From assembly GCA_012064385.1 (NCBI GenBank), contig QRDG01001831.1, positions 62,001 through 126,000 on the forward strand: a stretch of DNA of 64,000 bases, written 5' to 3'. The notes under the pieces were generated by a model. It saw only the letters and a program-made list of their open reading frames with translations. It searched no databases and was not told the origin of the DNA. The DNA is from Puccinellia tenuiflora (taxonomy: Eukaryota; Streptophyta; Magnoliopsida; Poales; Poaceae). Shown here piece by piece: positions 1 through 9,032 of this stretch. The translations under genes and the position numbers were made by a program. The first letter of the stretch is position 1. Each line of letters starts with the position of its first letter.

Positions 1-102
1 CTTTTGTCTCGGAAGGCAGGCCCATTGGTTCAATACTATCAACCAAGGTAAGAACGGTTATTAGCCACCACATATTCCACATATCACTTGTGTTTGCTTA
101 TC

Positions 103-3100
103 ATGGCTAGGGAAGAACAAGACGCCGACTTCGGCAAACAAGCGGAGTCCCTTAGGAGGTACATCGACGACAACTTTCGTCGCTATGAGGAGCGCCATCA
201 AGCCGCTCAACATGAAAACAATGAGCGCTTCGCTCAAATCCAAGATTCCATGAGCAAGCTACTCGAGCGTGATCATAGTCGCTCTTCAAGGTCAAGTTCA
301 CGAAGCTCTCGCCACTCCACCGCAAGAAGCCACGCACGGAGTGAGAATGATCAAGGGCATCGCCATCGCCAAGAGATGCCTAATCAACAAGCGAACATGG
401 ATCCTCAACAACACCAAGACCAACATCGTCAAGAAGAGCCGCACCCCCAAGCGATCGTACACCATCACCAACATCAAGAACGCCATCGACAAGAAGTTCC
501 AATTCCAAATGTTAATTTGGATCCCCCACACCGCCATGAGGACAATCGACATCATCGTCATGATCTTCCTCCACATCGAGCCCGCCGAGTGCCGTTGGCC
601 GACAATCATGTTGATATTGAAGATGACGAGGATTATGTTCCACACCACCACCCAAGGCATCGTCACCGAGATCGCCATCGCCACCATGATGATGATGATG
701 AGGATGATCACAAGAACCGCTTCAATCCTCCCAAGCTCGTCATTCCTAAGTTCCATGGCACCAACGACCCGGAGGACTACATAGCATGGGAATCCAAGGT
801 CTCCAAGTTATTTCGAGTCTACAAGGTGCCGCAAGACAAACGAGTTGACCTTGCATCCCTCGAGTTTGAAGGCTATGCGCAACTATGGTGGGAACAACTC
901 CAAGCATCCTTTGAAGACCCAATAGACACATGGAATGACATGAAGAAGGAAATGCACAAGCGCTTTGTGCCACATCATTATGCACGCGATTTGTACAAGA
1001 AGCTACAAGAACTCAAGCAAGGTCTCAAGACGGTCGACGAGTACTACAAGGAGATGGAGTCCACTCTCTCCCGTGCACACATTGTAGAGTCCGAGGAACA
1101 ATCAATGGCACGTTCTTGAACGGCCTCACGTACCCCATCAAGAAGATAGTGGAATTCCAACCTTATGAGAACCTTGTTGAGCTCGTTCATCAAGCCATGA
1201 AGGCCGAGCGCCAAGTCGCCGAAGAGCTCAAGTATGTCAAGGCCAAGTCCTTCTTCGCCACTAGAGCTTCATCATCAACACAACCCATGACTCAAGTCCA
1301 AGCTCAAGGCAATGCCAAAAGTTCTACACCGCAACCCACTACCACTTCCAAGAAGACGACGCCCTCATCACAAGCCGTCAAGTCATATATCACTTGCTAC
1401 AAGTGTGGAGGTCAAGGGCACAAGTCATTTGAATGCACCAACAAGAAGGTGATGATAGTCAATGACAATGGAGACTATGAGTCCATGAGTGAAGATGAGT
1501 ACCACGCATTGAACAAGGTGGCCACGATGCAAAGCTTGGATGACGACGATGACTACATCTATTGTGATGGTGACCCCAACCCCACTCTAGTTGTCACTCG
1601 AGTCTTGACTACAATCAACCAAGGTGATGACGCTCAAAGATGCAACTTGTTCCAAACCAAGGCCGGCATCAACGGCAAATCAATCAAGGTAATCATTGAT
1701 GGTGGGAGTTGTCACAACTTGGCAAGCAAGGAGCTATGTGAGAAACTCAACTTGACGTACAAGAAGCACCCCAATCCTTACCATGTGCAATGGCTAAGTG
1801 ACTCCGGCACCGTGAGGATCCAACACACGGTTCAAGTATCCTTCAAGATTGGCTCTTACGAGGACACGGTGGATTGTGATGTGGTACCAATGTCGGTTTG
1901 CCACTTACTTCTTGGCCGCCCTTGGCAATTTGACAAGGCCGCTACTCATGATGGGCGCACCAACTACTATAGCTTCAAATGGAACAATAAGATCCTAGTG
2001 CTCCGCCCAATGACGCCAAGCCAAATCATCGCCGACAACGCCAAGACAATTGTAAGAGCGCAAGAAAAACAATCCCCTAGTGAGTTGAGTGGTGAGAGAG
2101 CGAACCACATTCACGTGAGTGAGAGCCACAAGCCAAATATGAGTGACAAAGGGAAAAGAGTGAGTCCCGGCGTAGTCTTGTTAGCCACCAAAAGTGAGAT
2201 GCGAGAAGTGAGAGCAAACCCATCCACGTTCCACTTCGTGCTCTTATGCAAAGGAGATGGCAAAGACACTAACGACTTAACCCAAGTTCCTCCGCCTATG
2301 TTGTCTATTTTGCAGGAATTCAAAGATGTCTTTCCGGATGAGCTACCTCAAGGACTTCCTCCCCTCCGTGGAATCGAGCATCGCATCGACCTCATTCCCG
2401 GTGCCCCGCTACCCAATAGAGCGCCATACCGCACCAACCCCGAGGAGACAAAGGAGATCGAGCGCCAAATTCAAGAACTCCTCGCCAAGGGACATGTTCG
2501 TGAAAGCTTGAGTCCGTGCGCCGTTCCGGTCATCCTCGTCCCCAAGCAAGACGACACACTCCGAATGTGCATGGATTGCCGTCCCATCAACAATATCACG
2601 GTGAGGTATCGACATCCTATCCCACGACTTGATGACATGCTAGATGAGCTTAGTGGTGCCACTATCTTCTCCAAAATTGATTTGAAAAGTGGCTATCACC
2701 AAATCCGTATGCATGAAGGAGATGAATGGAAAACCGCATTTAAAACAAAACTTGGTCTTTACGAGTGGCTTGTCATGCCCTTTGGTCTTTCCAATGCTCC
2801 TTCAACATTTATGCGTCTTATGAATCACGTCTTGCGCACTTTCATTGGCAAGTTTGTGGTTGTCTACTTTGATGATATCCTTGTGTATAGCAAATCCTTG
2901 CATGAACATGTCGCCCATGTGAAGCAAGTTTTGTTGGCCCTTCGTAATGCTTCCCTTTTTGCCAACCTCAAGAAATGCACCTTTTGCACCGACAAGCTTG
3001 TGTTTTTGGGTTATGTAGTTTCTTCAAAAGGAATTGAAGTTGACACTTCTAAGATTGAGGCAATCACAAATTGGCCACCGCCAACTAACCTTGCTCAACT

Positions 3101-5282
3101 TCGTAGCGCTCTTGGTTTGTTTGGGTTTTACCGTCGCTTTGTGAAAGATTTTAGCACAATTGCTTGCCCCTTGAATGAGCTTACCAAAAAGAATGTACCC
3201 TTCACTTGGGGCAATGCTCAAGAATCGGCTTTCAATGAACTCAAGAAGAGATTGACCGAAGCTCCTTTACTTGCTTTGCCGGATTTCTCCAAAACTTTCG
3301 AACTTGAGTGTGACGCTAGTGGCCTTGGCATCGGTGGCGTCCTCATGCAATGTGGCCGTCCCGTTGCCTATTATAGCGAAAAACTTGATGGTGCTCGCCT
3401 AAACTACCCAATCTACGACAAGGAACTCTATGCCTTAGTACGTGTTTTGGAAGTGTGGCAACACTACCTTTGGCCCAAAGAGTTTGTTATCCATTCCGAT
3501 CATGAATCTTTGAAATATTTGAAAACCCAAGCCAATTTGAACAAAAGGCATGCCAAATGGGTTGAATTCATCGAGTCTTTTCCCTATGTGGTGAAGTACA
3601 AAAAAGGCAAGGACAATATAGTTGCGGATGCTCTTTCCCGCAAGATGATCTTACTCACCCAACTTGAAATCAATGTTTTGGGTCTTGATGACCTTAAAGA
3701 ACTCTATGCTTCCGATTCTTTCTTTGGTCCTATCTTTACCAAGTGCACAATTGACAAAGGTTGCGATGATTTCTACTTGCACAAGGGTTTCTTGTTTAAG
3801 GCTAACAAACTATGCATTCCCGAGTCCTCGCTCCGTTTGTTACTTCTACAGGAATCACATAGTGGAGGCCTCATGGGACACTTTGGACGTGACAAGACAC
3901 TTGCCATGCTATCTACACACTACTTTTGGCCACGGATGACGCGTGATGTGGAGCGCTTGGTGCGCCGTTGCCCAACTTGCCTCAAAGCTAAGTCCACGTT
4001 GAACTCTCATGGTCTTTATATGCCTCTACCAATACCACACACACCTTGGTCCGACATTAGCATGGATTTCGTCTTAGGATTACCTCGCACAAAGAATGGC
4101 AAAGATTCAATATTTGTTGTTGTCGATCGTTTCTCTAAAATGGCACACTTTATTCCTTGCAATAAGACCAACGATGCTTCACACATTGCAACTTTGTTCT
4201 TTAAGGAAATCGTTCGCCTACATGGAGTGCCGAAGACCATTGTTTCGGACCGAGATGTCAAGTTCACAAGCTACTTTTGGAAGGCATTGATGGCAAAGCT
4301 AGGAGTCAAGCTCCTCTTCTCCACCGCATACCACCCACAAACCGATGGCCAAACCGAGGTGGTGAATCGAAGCTTATCAACTCTCCTTCGCGCATTAATC
4401 AAGCCAAACATCAAAGGTTGGGAGGAATGCATACCGCACGCCGAGTTCGCCTACAACCGTGCATCCCACCGAGCGACCAAGCGAAGCCCGTTCGAGGTTG
4501 TCTATGGGTTCAACCCCAACACCGCCCTAGACATCCTACCACTTCCTCTACACGAGCGCACCGACATGGATGTCGACAAGAGAGCCGACTACATGAAGTC
4601 ATTACACGAGTCAACTCGAGCAACTCTAGAGGAGCACACCAAACGCCAAGCTAACAAGATCAACAAGTTGAAGAAGCCAATGATATTCGAGGAAGGGGAT
4701 CTTGTGTGGCTACACCTCCGCAAGGACCGTTTTCCAGATGAAAGAAAATCCAAGCTCGCTCCTCGCGGTGACGGGCCTTTCAAAGTGCTCAAGCGCATCA
4801 ACGACAACGCCTACAAGATTGATATCCCAACATCCAAGTACTTGGTGCATGACACGTTCAACGTCGCCGACCTATCTCCCTTCCACGACGATGCAGGCGT
4901 TCAAGAGGATGACGAGTCGAAGACGACTCTTTCCGAAGGGGGGGGAGATGATGTAGCCCCACAAGTGGACAACACCATGGACACCATGCCGATTGGCCCA
5001 ATGACAAGATCAAGGGTCAAAGCTCTTCATGAAAAGGTGACCTCGCTCCTCTCGATGTGTGATCTCGACCTCCCTTTGAATTGCTTGCTACCTCATGCCA
5101 CTACCTTATGTATACTCAGGATCCACCTGGAAGTTGACCCACAATGGAGTCAAGAAGATGGCCAAGAGGAACTCCAAGAAGATGGGCAAGAAGAGGAAGA
5201 AGGAGGCGAAGGCTCAAGGAGGAGCCAGCCGGCCTCCAGGCCGGGCCTCCACCCGAAGCTGCCGGTCTCCAGGCCGGCCTAG
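103..5282 (+). pseudogene. A1 gag-pol polyprotein, one frameshift
   Basis: Encodes the capsid and enzymes for cytoplasmic reverse transcription and integration. The start is taken at 103 (MAREEQ), equivalent to A3 and A4. Order: coil-rich N-terminus, His/Asp/Arg-rich segment (about 355-720), gag domain, CCHC knuckle (C-x2-C-x4-H-x4-C near 1396), protease with IIDGGSC near 1692, reverse transcriptase with YFDD at 2865-2876, RNase H (about 3295-3640), integrase HHCC (about 3855-3985), D-D-E residues near 4063, 4249 and 4357, and a GPF motif near 4769. One T is missing near 1111 compared with A3, which splits the frame into 103-1119 and 1116-5282. All other motifs are intact. The frame runs through the polypurine tract and 334 nt into the 3' LTR, ending at a TAG inside the CCGGCCTAGGCCGG palindrome. 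Protease DGG replaces the usual D(S/T)G; I recall this as common in CRM-type elements. Confidence 0.92.
4936..4948 (+). other. Polypurine tract of A1
   Basis: A run of AAGGGGGGGGAGA directly abuts the TGATGTAG start of the 3' LTR. It would prime plus-strand DNA synthesis. It is read in frame as part of the polyprotein (the EGGGDD segment), so the tract is under both coding and priming constraint. Confidence 0.85.
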
Positions 5283-5470
5283 GCCGGTTTCCAGGCCGGC
5301 CCTCCACCCGACGCCGCCGGCCTCCAGGCCGGCCTAGGCCGGTTTCCAGGCCGGCCACCCACCCGACGCAGCCGGCCTCCAGGCCGGCCTAGGCCGGTTT
5401 CCAGGCCGGCCATCCACCCGAAGCAGCCGGCCTCCAGGCCGGCCTAGGCCGGTTTCCAGGCCGGTTCCCC
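5229..5470 (+). repeat. 55-bp palindromic GC-rich minisatellite in family A U3
   Basis: Units begin near 5261, 5316, 5371 and 5426, a period of exactly 55. Each carries CCGGCCTAGGCCGG, a perfect 14-base palindrome, flanked by GGCCTCCAGGCC-like and CCAGGCCGG blocks, so each unit can form a hairpin. Equivalent arrays lie at about 7580-7890, 14190-14505, 36615-36885 (inverted), 58335-58660 (inverted) and 62480-62775, with different unit numbers. Confidence 0.92.
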
Positions 5471-5498
5471 ACCTACCTGCCTCGTTTTGTACTAAGAC

Positions 5499-5506
5499 TA
5501 TAAATA
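5499..5506 (+). promoter_or_regulatory. TATA box of A1 LTR promoter
   Basis: TATAAATA lies just downstream of the minisatellite and about 410 bp before the LTR end, the expected place for the U3 promoter. The same box is intact at 7925-7932. It is altered to TCTAAATA near 14540 in A3 and to TATTAATA at 62805 in A6. On the minus strand, A4 has it at 36575-36582. Confidence 0.7.
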
Positions 5507-5913
5507 GCTTTCCCTTTCCCCATTTGAGAGGTTAGACTGAATCTGAGACTTGTGAGAGCTATGCTCCTCCTCCCTCGTAGCTAGGGTGCCTCGTTGAGGT
5601 AGATCTTGTTGTTGCTACTCTTTCACTGCGGTGTCTCTAGTAGTGCAAACCAATCTTTCACTGCGGTGATTCTATTGGATCGGTGGACCGGCCGGTAAGA
5701 GCAATCGGTTTCAACAAGAGTAAGTTTGGTTTTGATTCTTCGATCCAAAGGCTACCTTTTTGAGGGTTTGTTGTTGGGTGGAGTTCTTAGCAGGATTTGC
5801 TAGTTATCCTTGTGTTTTGCCCACGAATCTCCCTCGTTTCCCCTCGTGTTCTTCGTGTTCATCCCCGTTTTCCCCCTCAAATCCGTGAAGATCGGGCCTA
5901 GCCCTACATCAGT

Positions 5914-7420
5914 TTCTTGTTCAAGGCTAACAAACTATGCATTCCCGAGTCCTCGCTCCGTTTGTTACTTCTACAGGAATCACATAGTGGAGGCCTCATG
6001 GGACACTTTGGACGTGACAAGACACTCGCTATGCTCTCTACACACTACTTTTGGCCACGGATGACGCGTGATGTGGAGCGCTTGGTGCGCCGTTGCCCAA
6101 CTTGCCTCAAAGCTAAGTCCACGTTGAACTCTCATGGTCTTTATATGCCTTTACCAATACCACACACACCTTGGTCCGACATTAGCATGGATTTCGTCTT
6201 AGGATTACCTCGCACAAAGAATGGCAAAGATTCAATATTTGTTGTTGTCGATCGCTTCTCTAAAATGGCACACTTTATTCCTTGCAATAAGACCAACGAT
6301 GCTTCACACATTGCAACTTTGTTCTTTAGGGAAATCGTTCGTCTACATGGAGTGCCGAAGACCATTGTTTCGGACCGAGATGTCAAGTTCACAAGCTACT
6401 TTTGGAAGGCATTGATGGCAAAGCTAGGAGTCAAGCTCCTCTTCTCCACCGCCTACCACCCACAAACCGATGGCCAAACCGAGGTGGTGAATCGAAGCTT
6501 ATCAACTCTCCTTCGCGCATTAATCAAACCAAACATCAAAGCTTGGGAGGAATGCATACCGCACGCCGAGTTCGCCTACAACCGTGCCTCACACCGGGCG
6601 ACCAAGCGAAGCCCGTTCGAGGTTGTCTATGGGTTCAACCCCAACACCGCCCTAGACATCCTACCACTTCCTCTACACGAGCGCACCGACATGGACGTCG
6701 ACAAGAGAGCCGACTACATGAAGTCACTACACGAGTCAACTCGAGCAACTCTATAGGAGCACACCAAGCGCCAAGCTAACAAGATCAACAAGTCGAAGAA
6801 GCCCATGATATTCGAAGAAGGGGATCTTGTGTGGCTACACCTCCGCAAGGACCGTTTTCCAGATGAAAGAAAATCCAAGCTTGCTCCTCGAGGTGACAGG
6901 CCTTTCAAAGTGCTCAAGCGATCAACGACAACGCCTACAAGATCGATATCCCAACCTCCAAGTACTTGGTGCATGACACGTTCAACGTCGCCGACCTATC
7001 CCCTTTCCACGGAAATGCAAGCGTTCAAGAGGATGACGAGTCGAAGACGACTCTTTCCGAAGGGGGGGAGATGATGTAGCCCCACATGTGGACAACACCA
7101 TGGACACCATGCCGATTGGCCCAATGACAAGATCAAGAGTCAAGGCTCTTCATGAAAAGGTGAACTCGCTCCTCTCGATGTGTGATCTTGACCTTCCTTT
7201 GAATGGTTTGCTACTTCATGCCGGTACCTTATGCATACTCAGGATCCACCCGGATGATGACCCACAATGGAGTCAAGGAGATGACCAAGAGAAGGTCCAA
7301 GATGATGGAGAAGATGGACAAGAGGAGATCCAAGAAGATGGACAAGAAGAGGAGGGAAGATGCGAAGACAGGGTGGCCGGCCTCCCAGCCAATTGGCCCA
7401 ATGAAGTGTCCTCCCTTTGA
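5914..7420 (+). pseudogene. A2 integrase fragment and LTR-encoded tail
   Basis: Remnant of the polyprotein beginning just before the integrase HHCC finger (about 5975-6110). D-D-E positions are present near 6188, 6374 and 6482. A GAG to TAG change gives a stop at 6754-6756. Loss of one C near 6927, in the stretch equivalent to KRINDN, shifts the frame afterwards. The tail with the GPMTRSR motif is readable from 7088 and stops at 7420 inside a duplicated part of the LTR. There is no methionine start of its own, so it cannot be expressed as a normal product. Confidence 0.88.
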
Positions 7421-8336
7421 ATGGTTTGCTACTTCATGCCGGTACCTTGTGCTTACTCAGGATCCAACCGGATGATGACCCACAATGGAGTCGAGAAGAA
7501 GTCGAAGATGATGGAGAAGGTGACCAAGAGAAGATCCCAAAGCATGGACAACGAGAAGAAGAAGGAGGCGAAGACTGCTGGACCGGCCTCCAGGCCGGCC
7601 TAGGCCGGCCCCCAGGCCGGCACCCCTCCAGTGCTGGCCGGCCTCCCAGCCGGCCTAGGCCGGACCCCAGGCCGGCCACCCTGCCGAGACCGCCGGCCTC
7701 CTAGCCGGCCCAGGCCGGTCTCCAGGCTGGCCACCCTCCAGAGGCCACCGGCCCCCAGGCCGGAGCTCCACCTGCGCCAGCCGCAGCCCCAGGCGCCTGC
7801 CGGCCCCCAGGCCGGCCTAGGCCGGTTCCCAGGCCGGCCACCCGACAAGACCCGCCGGCCCCCAGGCCGGCCCAGGCCGGCCCCCAGGCCGGTTCCCCAC
7901 TTTCTGGCCCGTTTTGTAGTAGACTATAAATAGCTTTCCCCTTTCCCCATTTCGGGGCAGACTGAAATCTGAGACTTGTGTGAGCTATGCTCCTCCTCCC
8001 TCGTAGCTAGGGTGCCTCGTTGAGGTAGATCTTGTTGTTGCTACTCTTTCACTGCGGTGTCTCTAGTAGTGCAAACCAATCTTTCACTGCGGTGATTCTA
8101 TTGGATCGGTGGACCGGCCGGTAAGAGCAATCGGTTTCAACAAGAGTAAGTTTGGCTTTGATGCTTCGATCCAAAGGCTACCTTTTTGAGGGTTTGTTGT
8201 TGGGTGGAGTTCTTAGCAGGATTTGCTAGTTATCCTTGTGTTTTGCCCACGAATCTCCCTCGTTTCCCCTCGTGTTCTTCGTGTTCTCCCCGTTTCCCCC
8301 CTCAAATCCGTGAAGATCGGGCCTAGCCCTACATCA
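7072..8336 (+). repeat. LTR of family A between A2 and A3, enlarged
   Basis: 1265 bp against 963-1059 bp for the other family A LTRs. Start TGATGTAGCCCC and end CCTACATCA are intact, and a TATA box lies at 7925-7932. The extra length is explained by a 218-bp internal duplication (7196-7413 and from 7414 on) plus a longer GGCC minisatellite (about 7580-7890). It acts as 3' LTR of A2 and left LTR of A3. Confidence 0.88.
7196..7575 (+). repeat. 218-bp duplication within the A2/A3 LTR
   Basis: CCTTTGAATGGTTTGC, followed by the GCCGGTACCTT and ACCCACAATGGAGTC landmarks, occurs from 7196 and again from 7414. The second copy differs at several bases, so the event is not very recent or came from recombination between two different LTRs. 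The junction lies near AATTGGCCCAATGAAGTG (7391-7408). Confidence 0.75.
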
Positions 8337-9032
8337 AAGGTATAGCTTCCGACACATCCCTTTCCATTTCGCGAAACTTTTTCTTAGGAGCTAGCTCTTC
8401 ATAGTGTGAGCATTGCACTAGTGTGACACCAAGTGACCATATCATAATCTTGTGAGCATCTAGTTGTAGCGGACTCGGCTCGGGCAAAAGCATCAAGCAA
8501 AAGAGAAATAGAAAAGATTCAAAAAAAAAAGAGAAAAGCCGAGCCGTGATCCTAGTCATCCTCAAGCTCCAATAACCAATAGAGAAATGGGTACACTTAT
8601 GCAAATCGGGTGCTCCTTCCCATACACTTGAGCTAGTTGTCCTTCGAGAGGTGGTGCGGCACGAGCATAGTCTTTGTTAGGTCCAAGTTGCTCCCCCCTA
8701 TAGTCGCACCATCCACGTTTGTCTCCACATGTGAGTCTCATTAGTTTCTTGGATTGTGTGGTTAGTCTCTTTTGTTTCTTGATCTTTGTGGTTATCTTCC
8801 ACTTGTTGCAATAGCCTTTTCGTTGGTTTCGTTTCGATTTCTTGCCACTTTACCATACCTAAGCTCCTCATAAGTGTGTGTGTGAGTCGCTTTTGGATCA
8901 CTAATCAACCAACTCTTACTCTTGTGACAACTTTGTTTCGGAAGGCAAGGCCACTTATCCAATACTATCATCCAAAGGTAAGAGCGGTTATTAGCCACCA
9001 AATTTTCCACATATCACTTGTGTTGTCTTATC
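8337..9032 (+). other. A3 leader (non-coding)
   Basis: 696 bp of family A 5' untranslated leader with a short A-run near 8520. It matches the A6 leader (about 63511-64000) and, inverted, the A4 leader (42062-42770). No independent gene is seen in it. Confidence 0.8.

Larger units (their letters stand above)
1..5911 (+). mobile_element. Family A element copy A1 (Ty3/gypsy, CRM-like), 5' end outside window
   Basis: The window opens inside the 5' leader of this element. The first 100 bases align with 8930-9035 of copy A3. The element continues through gag-pol and a polypurine tract to a 3' LTR ending CTACATCA at 5911. Its 5' LTR and primer site lie off the left edge. It is followed without any spacer by the truncated copy A2, so its 3' LTR also serves as the left LTR of A2. 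Lineage call: protease DGGSC motif, reverse transcriptase YFDD motif and general domain order match CRM-type chromoviruses; no canonical chromodomain is visible. The exact family name is not assignable without a database. Confidence 0.9.
4949..5911 (+). repeat. LTR of family A (A1 3' LTR, shared with A2)
   Basis: 963 bp, opening TGATGTAGCCCCACA and closing GGCCTAGCCCTACATCA. U3 starts with about 330 bp of coding tail, followed by a GC-rich 55-bp minisatellite and then a TATA box at 5499. The R/U5 part contains a direct repeat of CTTTCACTGCGGTG near 5627 and 5658. The same LTR recurs at 7072, 13893 and 62190, inverted at 36172 and 57897, and as a fragment at 61053. Confidence 0.93.
5912..8336 (+). 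mobile_element. Family A copy A2, internally deleted
   Basis: Immediately after the CTACATCA end of the preceding LTR the sequence enters family A pol at the equivalent of A1 position 3786 (start of integrase). The primer site, leader, gag, protease, reverse transcriptase and RNase H are all absent. It then runs normally to its own 3' LTR (7072-8336). That LTR in turn abuts the leader of A3. The structure LTR, shortened body, LTR in tandem with A1 and A3 is best explained by internal deletion plus unequal recombination between LTRs. Confidence 0.87.

Noticed and set aside
269..784. Long +frame reading with Met/Ile-rich translation over gag of A1
   Set aside because: Shadow of the His/Asp-rich gag frame; repeated CAT/GAT codons stay open in other frames. 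The same shadows recur in A3 and A4.
4700..4960. Chromodomain at the integrase C-terminus
   Set aside because: No run of the aromatic residues and no W-x-x-WE-type core could be found behind the GPF motif in A to D.
5116..5358. Gly/Arg/Pro-rich frames on both strands over the minisatellite
   Set aside because: Products of the GGCC-rich palindromic repeat; only the frame joined to pol has support.
5261..5470. CRISPR-like array
   Set aside because: Repeats are contiguous 55-bp units without unique spacers, in a plant LTR.
5912..7071. Independent insertion of a pol fragment
   Set aside because: It is bounded by family A LTRs in the same orientation, with no target duplication, so internal deletion of an array member is simpler.
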